DNA of 64,000 bases from positions 124,001-188,000 of the forward strand of contig CAWKMC010000024.1 in assembly GCA_963850535.1 (NCBI GenBank), written 5' to 3'. This stretch comes from JAMXLO01 sp963850535 (GTDB lineage: Bacteria > Pseudomonadota > Alphaproteobacteria > Acetobacterales > Acetobacteraceae). The notes below the pieces were generated by a model that ran no database searches, was not told where the DNA came from, and worked only from the letters and a program-made list of their open reading frames with translations. The translations under genes were made by a program, and so were the position numbers. This document shows, one piece after another, positions 37,559 through 46,540 of this stretch. Numbering within the stretch: the stretch's first letter is position 1; each line of letters starts with the position of its first letter.

Positions 37559-39502
37559 TTATATGCTGATGATTGTAATTGATGGATCAGGGAAGTTCAG
37601 GTTCGCCATCACGCCGGCATTCACCGAGACCGTGCTATAAACTCCGTCTTGACCAACGCCGGTCTGCGCTAAAGTCATCTGCCAAACATTGGCCGTGCCG
37701 TTCCCGCTCGCATTCACTGGCCAATGACTGAAAGCAACGCTCTTATTGTTCTGAGCACCGCGGCCGACGTTGAGGCACATTATCGTAGCACGCCCCGCTT
37801 CTGGCGTGGTGGCGGTGACCAGCATCCCACTGGCGTTCGTCGTGGTCTTCCAACGTGGGCCATAGGCGTTCTTCGTCGCCTGTTTCATCCAATAACCTTT
37901 GGGGTTTGGCGTCGGCACAGAAGATCTATTGTTAGATGAACCCGGATTGCCCGGATCAGCCACGATGCCTCCCGTGCCATTGCCGAACCCGCCCCAGCAA
38001 CATGCCAACTGAGGCACCTTGACGGTATTCAAACCAATCATAAGCGCCTGCGCGCACCACATCGCCCCTACCGCCGATGCCATCGTCGCATCGTTCGTGT
38101 TCCAGTCAGTGCCATGGCCGCCAAAACTTACATACTTTACGTTATTCGTGACAGCACTGTTCGCGGCGTTCGCTATTGACTGGAAGTTATTAGACCTCAG
38201 CGGAGTCGTGTCAGTAGCCCTCCCGAACCCGCCGCCCTGGAAATAGTCGTAACAGAAGATATCAAGCCCAGTGTATTGACTAGAAGCAAAGTCAGTCCAT
38301 CCGATATAATCGTTGCTGGGGCCGAGGATTAGCACACCCGGCGCGGCCGACTTCACCGCAGGACCGAACGCTTGATAATAGGAGCCAACTCCAAACTCGC
38401 CCAAGCTGGTCGAGGCATTCGGCTCGTCGTGGCCCGCTAGCGCGAATAGCGGGAACTTGCGGCCATCCGACATAGTGAAAGTGCTGAGATATCTGGCGAG
38501 GTTCGCCATCGCCGTTGCATAGTCTGACGGGCTGAACCAGTTGCCGTAGGACTGAAGGCCGTTAAGGTTGAAGTCCACCCCAAGGATACACTTGGTAACC
38601 CCGTTTGGGGAGAACTTCGGCCAGTTGTTGACCAAGGGGGCCAGCGCACTCTGCTTGACCGTAAGATTAGAGTTCCAGTAAGTGGCAGACCCGCTCCCGT
38701 CATCCCCGTCCTTCATTTCACAAATGCCCACCTCCAACGCGGCAAACTGGGCCATGATGATGGGGTCGGTAAAATCACCGAATGGCGCGCCATTCCGCGG
38801 GTTGCTCAAGCTGCTCGAGTTAAAACCGTTCGCAAACTGCGGGACAATCTGCTGGCCACTTCCGCCACCAGGGTTGATGAACGCCGATGAAAAGTCAGCC
38901 GTCAGGAACGGACTGGATGCCACCGGCCCAGGGCCGCCTGCCGCCGCCTGCGAGATGATAGTGAACGCCACGGGCCCAAACGGAGAGTTCGACGCACCAG
39001 ACTGCGTCGGCGTCTCTGTGATTGCGTAATTGCCCGCTGTAAGCGAAGCCGCCGCTGTGAGAAGATCGCGCCGAGACACTTGGAAGCTAGAAGCATTAGC
39101 GCCGCCGAAATAGAAGAATTCTATCACGCTCGAGGTCGACGGATCCGTGACACCGTTACGAACCGCCTGCCCCCCTTGGGCTGTGATGGTCCAGGTATCA
39201 AACGGACCACCAGATGGCGCCGGCTGCCCAGGCGTCTGAGACGCCAAAATGGACCGGCCAGGAGCCGTCACAACAGTCTTGTCAGGAGATTCCTGCAGCC
39301 CCCCGCCCACGCCTATAGTGAACGGGCCGCCAATCACGGGCGCGGACTGAAGTTTACTGACACCGTCCACGGCAATAATCCGCACGTAGTAACTGCCATC
39401 TGCGAGCCCCGGAATGCTGAGGCTCAGGGCCGTCGAAGTGCCAGCCGGAGTCCAAGGGCCAGTCGCCGATGTAGAGTACGAAACTATGTAGCTATAGCTC
39501 AT
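37559..39502 (-). CDS. Large Fn3-like / TIM-barrel glycosidase-like protein without signal peptide
   Basis: 647 residues, intact. Residues 1-65 resemble a fibronectin-III-like module (SYIVSYSTSATGPWTPAGTS, LADGSYYVRIIAVDG). A linker region follows with WTITAQGGQAVRNGVTDPST, a carbohydrate-binding-like strand pattern. From about residue 215 comes a barrel with GVDFNLNGLQSYGNWFSPSD, LFALAGHDEPNAS (possible catalytic His/Glu), ILGPSNDYIGW and DIFCYDYFQGG. This recalls GH39/GH5-clan proteins attached to phage tails. No secretion signal is seen. The enzymatic role is inferred and untested; a tail-associated depolymerase or adhesin is a reasonable alternative. Confidence 0.6.
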   Translation of the reverse strand: MSYSYIVSYSTSATGPWTPAGTSTALSLSIPGLADGSYYVRIIAVDGVSKLQSAPVIGGPFTIGVGGGLQESPDKTVVTAPGRSILASQTPGQPAPSGGPFDTWTITAQGGQAVRNGVTDPSTSSVIEFFYFGGANASSFQVSRRDLLTAAASLTAGNYAITETPTQSGASNSPFGPVAFTIISQAAAGGPGPVASSPFLTADFSSAFINPGGGSGQQIVPQFANGFNSSSLSNPRNGAPFGDFTDPIIMAQFAALEVGICEMKDGDDGSGSATYWNSNLTVKQSALAPLVNNWPKFSPNGVTKCILGVDFNLNGLQSYGNWFSPSDYATAMANLARYLSTFTMSDGRKFPLFALAGHDEPNASTSLGEFGVGSYYQAFGPAVKSAAPGVLILGPSNDYIGWTDFASSQYTGLDIFCYDYFQGGGFGRATDTTPLRSNNFQSIANAANSAVTNNVKYVSFGGHGTDWNTNDATMASAVGAMWCAQALMIGLNTVKVPQLACCWGGFGNGTGGIVADPGNPGSSNNRSSVPTPNPKGYWMKQATKNAYGPRWKTTTNASGMLVTATTPEAGRATIMCLNVGRGAQNNKSVAFSHWPVNASGNGTANVWQMTLAQTGVGQDGVYSTVSVNAGVMANLNFPDPSITIISI

Positions 39503-39825
39503 CTAGCAGTCCTAATTAAATACACGCCCCGGCAATGCAGCAAACGCACCAGCCGCTCAATTAATCCTGCAAAAATCTGCATCTGGGACGGTTTGGCCGC
39601 CGCCTCTACTACCGCACCAACCACAACATTCTTGCTGCGTTGGCAAGTGGATCGAACTCTCGATCGAGCCAACAGCCATGTGGCCGGTCCCTGAGGGCAA
39701 AAGATGCAGCCGCGTCTGAGAGGTGAACCACCTGTTGTTCCGCCGCGTCAGGGCGTAAAGCAGCCTCCGCATAAGTCGGGAAGATGACGAGATTCCTGGT
39801 GATGGGAGGGGACGATGGGGTGGAA
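39503..39825 (-). other. Gap between two large accessory genes
   Basis: 323 bp. The only candidate is a 71-residue minus-strand frame (39557-39772, MRRLLYALTRRNNRWFTSQT) that has no ribosome-binding site and an odd Cys/Gly-rich end. I do not call it a gene. Confidence 0.3.
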
Positions 39826-41334
39826 CTACCCGATCAGGATGATGGCAGAGATGCTCGGAACGCCATTGGCATCCAGCGCAAACAGCATCCAATAGCCCGG
39901 CACCGTGATCCCAGGATCGCTCGGCACCGCCAGCGTATACGTCCCATTCACGGCGCTTTGTATGGCGAGCGGAATACGCCGTTGATCGGTATCAAGGCCG
40001 TGTGTCGAGGTTCCCATCCGCACTAGATCGAAACTGGTCACGTTCCCGCTCACCGTTACCGCCAGCGGGCTGCCCAAACTCAAGCTCTTGGGAGCGCTGA
40101 CAATCATCGGCCTAACAGCCGCCGACCCATCTGGCGCATAGAGATAGGGGGGTGTGTAAATTTCAAAATCCAGGTGATTGACCGACGGGCATCCGCAGTC
40201 GCCACCTCCGCCAACCCAGACCCGACCGTCGGGCATCAGCAGAGCCGTGCTGTGATAGTTCCGTGGCGTCGGCATTGGGGCCAATTGGGTGAATTGCATC
40301 GTCACCGGATTCCACATCTCCGGCGTCATGACGGAGTTGTCGTCGGTGAATTGCAGTGGCTGGGTCTGACCGCCGACGATGAACACTTCACCACTAGGCA
40401 GCACCACAGCATTCGAATAGGCCCGTGGGAAACTCATCGGCGCCAACTTGGTCACAACCGGCATCGCGGTCGGATTGACATAGTCCTGAGTTATATCGAT
40501 GAGATACGCGGAGTTGGAGGAGTTAATCCCGTCAAAACCGGCCTCGGGTTTGTTTGTGTACGCTGGCGCACCACCGACTTTGAGGATCTTCCCGGGCGCA
40601 AACATGACAGCGTCGCCGTTGATACTGTACGCATCATCGCCTCTGGTTCCGGCCGAAGTATAAGCGCCCCTCAGAGGATCAAAAAAATACATCTGACTAC
40701 CAGGGCCGGCATCGAACACACGCCCATTCGGCATCGCGAACAGCCAGTTATGGTCGTCGCCATATAAGGTGGAACCCTGTGCCTTATCGAGCAAATCATC
40801 TGCCGTGATCAGGCTGCCTGGGATGCCTGTCAGTTGCCAGCCAACGGCAGGGGACCAAAGTTCGCCGTCCTTCCCGCCAGAAGCGCCGCTCCATGAACCA
40901 CCGATCGTGAAGACGTTTCCGTTCGACAAGGTAACGCTGGCGTTGTAACCACGCGGGATGTTGAGGTCTGCGTCATTAGCCCATGCGCCAAGGCCGAGAA
41001 AGGGATTAAAGATCGAAGTGTGATAGCTACTGCTTCCACCTGCCACTAGTATCTCTCCGTTTGGGAGGAAAGAGATGCTGGGGCAGAACATGTCGGCCTC
41101 TACCGCACCTGAGTCCATCAATGGACTGACAGCGCCGGTCGCCGGATTGTAGAGTGCCGTTAGGGTGGTACTCGGTGTATGGCCGATGTCTCCCTCGAAG
41201 GACGCTGGCATGTTGCTTGACCATACCAGGACCTTCCCAGTCGGGAGCATGGCAGCCGAAACAGGCACAGTGGGCAGTTGGACGGTCGCGCTCCATGTAC
41301 CAACGGCGACCGCAAGGGTGACCAGATCAGCCAT
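39826..41334 (-). CDS. Galactose-oxidase-like copper radical oxidase
   Basis: 502 residues: a seven-bladed kelch propeller with a C-terminal E-set domain (DUF1929). The copper-radical site is complete: Cys84 (ADMFCPSISF) and Tyr130 (IPRGYNASVT) for the thioether-linked cofactor, Trp148 (GGSWSG) at the same 18-residue spacing from the Tyr as in fungal galactose oxidase, Tyr360-His361 (PRNYHSTAL) and His445 (STHGLDTDQR). Such enzymes oxidise primary alcohols or aldehydes with O2 to give H2O2. The oddity is the absence of a signal peptide; the N-terminus is MADLVTLAVAVGTWSATVQL. It is upstream of the Fn3/GH-like gene on the same strand. Confidence 0.82.
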   Translation of the reverse strand: MADLVTLAVAVGTWSATVQLPTVPVSAAMLPTGKVLVWSSNMPASFEGDIGHTPSTTLTALYNPATGAVSPLMDSGAVEADMFCPSISFLPNGEILVAGGSSSYHTSIFNPFLGLGAWANDADLNIPRGYNASVTLSNGNVFTIGGSWSGASGGKDGELWSPAVGWQLTGIPGSLITADDLLDKAQGSTLYGDDHNWLFAMPNGRVFDAGPGSQMYFFDPLRGAYTSAGTRGDDAYSINGDAVMFAPGKILKVGGAPAYTNKPEAGFDGINSSNSAYLIDITQDYVNPTAMPVVTKLAPMSFPRAYSNAVVLPSGEVFIVGGQTQPLQFTDDNSVMTPEMWNPVTMQFTQLAPMPTPRNYHSTALLMPDGRVWVGGGGDCGCPSVNHLDFEIYTPPYLYAPDGSAAVRPMIVSAPKSLSLGSPLAVTVSGNVTSFDLVRMGTSTHGLDTDQRRIPLAIQSAVNGTYTLAVPSDPGITVPGYWMLFALDANGVPSISAIILIG

Positions 41335-41642
41335 GTCCCGCCCTTCGTTACCAACGTGTTTACGACGCTATCTACGCTGCGTTTCACCGAACCTGTCAAT
41401 GGTCGTTCTGTAACATGAATGAGTACAGATCGCACGTTGCCATCCATCGGCCTTGTCGATGTCAGCGCTGGATGTGGCTCCCCAATCCACGGTTCGGACT
41501 TATTTCCTGCCTTGCCCAGACGCTCAGTGTCCGTCCGGAGACATATCGCGTCATCTGAGTCGGTTGGCGGCTGGGTGGGGTGTCGCTTGAAGCGGCTCGA
41601 TTGACTGTGATTCGGTGGTGGCACCGTTTCATGAGGTGCCCG
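41335..41642. other. Spacer before the second IS5-family element
   Basis: 308 bp between the copper-oxidase start and the IS5 transposase start. It should contain the oxidase promoter and the left end of the IS5-type element (CGCTTGAAGCGGCTCG near 41583 resembles IS1031-group ends). No gene recognised. Confidence 0.35.
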
Positions 41643-42180
41643 ATGTGGACGACCGAGAACCGCCGTCGCTATGACCGCGACGAGCTGCGTTACCCGAGTG
41701 ATCTCACCGATGCTGAGTGGCAGCACATCAAGCCGCTGATCCCGCCTGCCAAGCGCGGCGGCGGCAAGCGCACTGTGGACCTGCGCGAAGTGGTCAACGG
41801 CGTGATGTATGTGCTGAGCACCGGCTGCCAGTGGCGCTACATCCCGAAGGACCTGCCGCCACGCAGCACCGTGAACGGCTATTTCTGTCTGTGGGGCTGG
41901 GACGGCACGTTGGAGAAGATGCATCACGCACTCTACGTGAAATGTCGCGACCTGGCCGAGCGTGAAGCCAGCCCGACCGCCGCATCGTGGACAGCCAGAG
42001 CGTGAAGAGCGCGGAAAAAGCGACTGTCTTGTCTGTCAAGCGTCGTTTCGACTTTTCATGATCTGGCGTGGACCGCGGCGCCTCAAGGCTGGCGCGTCGC
42101 GCCACCGCCTTCGGCGGCTTCGGCCTTGACCCACCGCGCTCCACGCCAGTCCGGGCTTTTGATCGGCTCGACGCCGTGGT

Positions 42181-43125
42181 TTACGCGCATTGCCATGAGG
42201 TCTTCGTCCGAATGATTGCGTTGAGGATGCCAAGGAGACGACGCATGCATGCGACGAGGGCGACTTTCTTTGGGCGTCCCCGTTCGACCAGGCTTCGGTA
42301 ATGCTGGCTGATGACAGGGTTCCATCGGGTCGCGGAAAGCGTTGCCATGTAGAGAGCGTGACGAACATCAGCCCGGCCACCGGCAATGGTTCGCTTGCCG
42401 CGCATCTGCCCAGAGTCTCGATTGACCGGCGCGACACCGACGAGAGCAGCGATACGACGGCGGTCGAGTTGACCGAGTTCGGGCAGATCGGCGATCAAGG
42501 TGTGTGCGGTGACATCACCGACACCCGGAACTGATGTCAGCAGATCGTCGGCTGCCCGCCAGACGGGTGATCGCTTGATGGTATCGTCGATGTCGCGATC
42601 CAGTTCGGCGAGCTGGGCCTTGAGCGTCTTCAGTGTTGCCTTGAGCATGCGTTGAACGCGAGGATTGCGTGCCTGATGGAGCCGATTGGTCTCCATGCCG
42701 ATCATTTCCACCACTTGCCGGCGGCGCGCGATCAGTTCGGCCAAGGTTTGGCTATCAGCGTTGGCGACTGGGCGCGGTTCGGGACGGATGCGTTCAGCGA
42801 ACAGGGCGATGACCTGGGCATCAAGCGCATCGGTCTTGGCGAGCCGGCCTGTGGCACGGGCGAAATCCCGGATCTGGCGCGGGTTGACGACGGCAATCGG
42901 CAGAGCGGCTCTGGCCAGGGCGGCAGCTACGGCGATCTCGAACCCGCCGGTCGCCTCGAGCACAATCAGCGCTGGAGCCAGAATTCGCAGATCGTCGACC
43001 AGTTGCTCAAGGGCTTGGCCATCACGCGCGACGGCAAAGGTCTGACCTGACGGACGCACATGAACATCAAGACGAACCTTCGACACATCGATCCCAACGA
43101 AGCTCGGCGAAGCGGGGTGTTCCAT
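42181..43125 (-). CDS. IS110-family transposase
   Basis: 314 residues from the ATG at 43125 (MEHPASPSFVGIDVSKVRLD), preceded by AAGGACGGGTC. The frame is open further upstream, but that part is the non-coding end. The DEDD domain shows GIDVSK, VLEATGGFE and TDALDAQVIALFAERI. The Tnp20 domain shows LLTSVPGVGDVTAHTLIADL, LVGVAPVNRDSGQMRGKRTI then GGRADVRHALYMATL with the catalytic Ser context (RDSGQMRG). Such transposases act with an element-encoded RNA. Confidence 0.92.
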   Translation of the reverse strand: MEHPASPSFVGIDVSKVRLDVHVRPSGQTFAVARDGQALEQLVDDLRILAPALIVLEATGGFEIAVAAALARAALPIAVVNPRQIRDFARATGRLAKTDALDAQVIALFAERIRPEPRPVANADSQTLAELIARRRQVVEMIGMETNRLHQARNPRVQRMLKATLKTLKAQLAELDRDIDDTIKRSPVWRAADDLLTSVPGVGDVTAHTLIADLPELGQLDRRRIAALVGVAPVNRDSGQMRGKRTIAGGRADVRHALYMATLSATRWNPVISQHYRSLVERGRPKKVALVACMRRLLGILNAIIRTKTSWQCA

Positions 43126-43302
43126 GACCCGTCCTTGCGAATGCGGGCTCGGCTTGCGGCCCAGGCGACTGTTCGGGTTCGCGGCGGAACCGGTGGACAG
43201 GGCTCCTTGCTTTTTCTCGGGCTCACCGACCCTGGGGGGCTGCGGGCTCCCATCCACCGATAGACTTGCCGACGGTTTCGTGGCCGGCAATGGCAAGATA
43301 CA
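43126..43302 (-). ncRNA. Predicted IS110 bridge RNA, copy 2
   Basis: Homologous along its length to the copy-1 5' end. The first hairpin keeps pairing through a G-U (TTGCCGGC/GTCGGCAA), and the stem around the target loop is extended by an A-T pair (CGGTGGA/TCCACCG). The target loop has GCCCCCC (43234-43240) and GAAAAAG (43210-43216), matching this copy's own flanks. The donor guide ACAGTCGC is identical to that of copy 1. Confidence 0.7.
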
Positions 43303-43372
43303 AGGGGGGCCAGCATCGATCCACACGGCTTTGATGCGGGCAAGCTGATCAAAGGCAAGAAACGCCATGTCC

Positions 43373-44743
43373 TTGTCGATATACTGGCTGGACCACGAGC
43401 ACAGGTATGACGTCGCGTACCGTCACCCCAGGTTCCGCAGTCTGCGTCTGGAGGTGTTTCGCACCCTGCAATCGGCAGCAAAATCGTTGCAGATCCGCGG
43501 GGCGTAAGTGAATGATCCGTGCCCGAAAATCCGGCGAACGTGTGCGCCAGGCGTTCCATCCGCAGGTAAGTCGTTGATCGATAAGCGAAACCGCTGCGGC
43601 ATAGATGTATGTTATGGTAAATAGGCTTGGGATCTTGCAGCCAGAGGCACACGCCCAATCCTAAAGCCTGGTATCGTGTATCCCGGAAAGTGGGGCGGTC
43701 GACGACGTGCTCAGGGATGCGCGCGACTTCTCCGGTCACTCGCTGCGGTCTGGTTTTCTATCGGTTGACGAAGCTGCGGCGCAGCGCGGCGCGATGAGCG
43801 CTATTGTTGTCAATCAGGATGGACATCCTGGCCAGGGCTTTTTTGACGTGCTGAAGGACCTTGGGCGCGACGTGTCTGACAAAATGATGTGTTGGTCTGC
43901 GGAAGTCAGTCTTGTTCACGCTTCGTGGAAAGGCCTAAGGCGGCACGCCACGCTGCCCGCTCACCCGGTAGACCGTTCCAGAGCGCATGATTGAACATTA
44001 TTGCGCCTCTATGTGCGGGAAATGCGAGGTGCTGACGTCCCGGCGGCCTTACCCGCTCATGGAGCGTCCTGGGCCTTTGCGAGGTCGAGACCTATGGTTG
44101 TGACGATGGACATGGAAGCAGCACCCTTTGGTTGATGGAGGCCCCCAGCCTTACGACAGGGTTCAAAGTGGGGGTCACGCCCTCAAATGGGCCGTTCAGA
44201 GTGCACGCTACATGACCCTGGAAACTATCGCTCAATGGGACATGATCTCAGCATCAGCCTGCCCCTCTCATCGCAGCCTGACACGGCGGTCCACCCGTCA
44301 AGGCGCTCAACTCCGCTCTGGGACAGGATCTGCCCGCCGCCGCTTGTGGTCCCTTGACAGGTGTCAACGGCTCGACTTGTCGGATAAAAGATTGACGATG
44401 TTCCGCCCACTGTTTCGCTGTTACCCGCGATGAAGTCTCTCCAGAATCTAGCTTGCGAGAGTGCGTTCTCTCCTCCGATACGTTAGCTGCGCAAGTTTAA
44501 GGCTTGACACGGCTCGAATTTATCTGGCCTACGTATGCGTGCGGAGAGGCGTAGGTTAGGGCTCAGCATAGGGTGTGTGTCCAACTTTCATCGGACTTGC
44601 TGATGGTGCACCGATCAAGCTTAACCGGCTGAGCGGCTCATCATCGAGCAATCAAATTGCGAGCGCAAACTGCGGGCCGACGGCTCGCCCTACGCACCCA
44701 ACGTCGGTCGCTTGATGCGGTTTTGTGAAACGGAGCACCTGGT
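43373..44743. other. Decayed region with integrase scrap
   Basis: About 1.4 kb without an intact gene. A frame from 43373 to the TAA near 43508 (YWLDHEHRYDVAYRHPRFRS...) looks like the end of an unidentified protein. At 43716-43794, RDFSGHSLRSGFLSVDEAAA matches the HxLRxG catalytic segment of tyrosine recombinases. A TTGACA-like element lies at 44505. Nothing else recognised. Confidence 0.4.
43716..43794 (+). pseudogene. Tyrosine recombinase C-terminal fragment
   Basis: About 26 residues, ARDFSGHSLRSGFLS and following, retaining the His-x-x-Arg catalytic pair context of phage-type integrases. The catalytic Tyr region is not found in frame. Confidence 0.5.
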
Positions 44744-45773
44744 TTGGTAGGCTCAGGGGATAGGGACTTTGGTGCGCAAGGCGCTAGTAGCGAACTGCTT
44801 CCACGCGCAGGTGTGAGTAACGTATTTAGCCAAGCAGAATCCAAACTAGAGCGTGCCGCCGGCTCCCTCCGAGAGGCGGGGCTTGAGCTCGACCTTTTGG
44901 CTGGAGAAGCTGGCCAGGCCGACGTACTCCGAGAAGAACTTGCACGCTGTTCGATGGTGGCCGAACTCAACCCGGAAGACATTGGACCCTCTTTCATTGC
45001 AGATCGCCTTGACCCGACAGGTGACCTCCAATATCGACAGCTTGTGGACAGCATTCGCCGAGAAGGACAAAAAATCCCAATTCTTGTACGGCCGGCCGTT
45101 GACGCCGGTCACAAATATCAACTCGCCTATGGCCATCGACGCTGGCGCGCCGCACGCGACCTCAACATCAAGGTTCGCGCCATTGTTCAAGAGCTCACGG
45201 AACTCCGAGCTTGTCATCGCTCAGGGCAAGGAGAATTCCGACCGCCGAACCTTATCATTCATCGAAAGGGCGTTGTTTGCGGCAAAGCTTAATGAACGAG
45301 GCTTTGATCGGCCTACGATCAACGCGGCATTGGCCGTACAGAGTGCCGAAACCACACGCTTGCTCGCGGTTGCCGCTGCTGTTCCTGCGCAGATTGTCCG
45401 TGCTGTTGGACCAGCTCCGAAAGCGGGCCGTACACGCTGGATGGAACTGGTCGGTTATTTCCATCACCAAAAGGGGGCGACTCAACTCGCAATCCAGATC
45501 GCTAACGAGCCGTCCTTTAGAGGGCTTGGCACGGATGCACGATTTGCGGCGCTGATCGCAGCATTTCGCGCTGCCGCATCGGACCCGATACAATCGGAGG
45601 CGGTCTCAAACAGCCAAGGTCAGCCGGTTGTCAGAGTGACCCGATCTGGCGAGCGGTATTTACGACTGTCGATTGACGAACGCCTTGTCCCAGGTTTTGG
45701 CGCATATCTCATCCGCACGCTGCCCGAGGTAATCTGTCGATTCGAACAACACGATAAGCCCGTCGGCACGTGA
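44744..45773 (+). pseudogene. repB: RepB/ParB-family plasmid partition protein, single frameshift
   Basis: A TTG at 44744 starts the visible frame; SNVFSQAESKLERAAGSLRE, then ELNPEDIGPSFIADRLDPTG, the ParB nuclease-like box DSIRREGQKIPILVRP...YQLAYGHRRWRAARDL. One extra base near 45200 shifts into NSELVIAQGKENSDRRTLSF, IERALFAAKLNERGFDRPTI, and the RepB-specific PAPKAGRTRWMELVGYFHHQ. This is the RepB of repABC replicons of alphaproteobacteria, with HTH and C-terminal dimerisation part. No repA or repC is recognised nearby, so it is a remnant. Confidence 0.82.
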
Positions 45774-45810
45774 GCCCTTTCTTCGGCTGCTCGCCAAAAT
45801 CAGGTCGACG

Positions 45811-45900
45811 TTGAGGACGTGCGCGCTTTTTCAGGCGCAGCACCGGAACCTGTCCAGACACGCAGAGGTCGCTAAGGCGATGGACCATGTTCAGGTGCAA
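45811..45900 (+). pseudogene. IS66 transposase scrap
   Basis: About 30 residues, QAQHRNLSRHAEVAKAMDHV, match the late part of IS66 TnpC (...SRHAEVAKAMDYML...). Too short to place further; unrelated in sequence to the full IS66 at 21-24 kb. Confidence 0.5.
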
Positions 45901-46540
45901 TCAGCGAGAAACCCAGAGTTGTCGTTGTCGGATTCGACCGAGTTCCGCTTGAAGTACAACGTTCGGCCTCAGCTGGAGCCTGCTGATCCGATCGCTGCCC
46001 GGCATGCTGCAACCGATCAGCTAGGTCGAACGACTAACTAAGTTCCAACGCCACAAACAACGCAGTATCGTGCGCATAGCGGCGGACCGCGGTTGGGCAG
46101 CGCGGTGGTCGATGCGTCGCATCCGATCATCTCCTCAAAGTGATGACAGCGACTCAGTTTAACCGTTCCGGCCGCCGTCCACCCGCATAGGACCTCTGAC
46201 AGTGATCCCCGGCAGGGCGGCAGGGCAGGAGGCGGCGCAAGCTGAAGCCGGCGCCAAATGTCCCTCGGAGCGTCGAAGCCCGATCGCCGCAGGAGATCAG
46301 TAAGGCCAAGCGCCGCGCCCGACTATGCGCTACTGGGACGTGGGGCCGTGCATTTCGGCCGGCAGCGTTGGCGACGGGTCGGCATTTTTTAAATGGCTTG
46401 AGCCAGCGCGAAATCAATCAGTTAGGCCGTCCCGGTAGTGAGCCACCCTACTTTCAGTCGACGCCTGTCGCGCCTGAAATCGACCGCCGAGTCGGGATAA
46501 GGCGCCTTGTCCCAAGCTCGACTTACAGAGGATTTTGCCC
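45901..46540. other. Intergenic region before the polysaccharide locus
   Basis: About 640 bp separating plasmid/IS scrap from the first glycosyltransferase copy. Short frames on both strands have shadow-like composition. No promoter or repeat could be supported. Confidence 0.35.

Larger units (their letters stand above)
42021..43304 (-). mobile_element. IS110-family element, copy 2 (intact)
   Basis: Read on the minus strand it begins (CT)TGTATCTTGCC at 43304 and ends ACAGTCG(CT) at 42021/42019, the same ends as copy 1. The core CT is present at both junctions. Length is about 1284 bp against 1287 for copy 1. Its transposase is full length, so this is the likely active source. Confidence 0.87.
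41643..43372 (+). pseudogene. IS5-family (IS1031-like) transposase, split by IS110
   Basis: The ATG at 41643 with GAGGTG upstream begins MWTTENRRRYDRDELRYPSD; then LTDAEWQHIKPLIPPAKRGG, VMYVLSTGCQWRYIPKDLPP. After a one-base shift near 41980 comes IVDSQSVKSAEK at 42018. The frame resumes beyond the insertion at 43305 with ASIDPHGFDAGKLIKGKKRH then VLVDI, after which similarity is lost. So the 3' third is also deleted. The insertion again falls between Lys and Gly-Gly of the conserved block after the first catalytic Asp. Confidence 0.8.
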
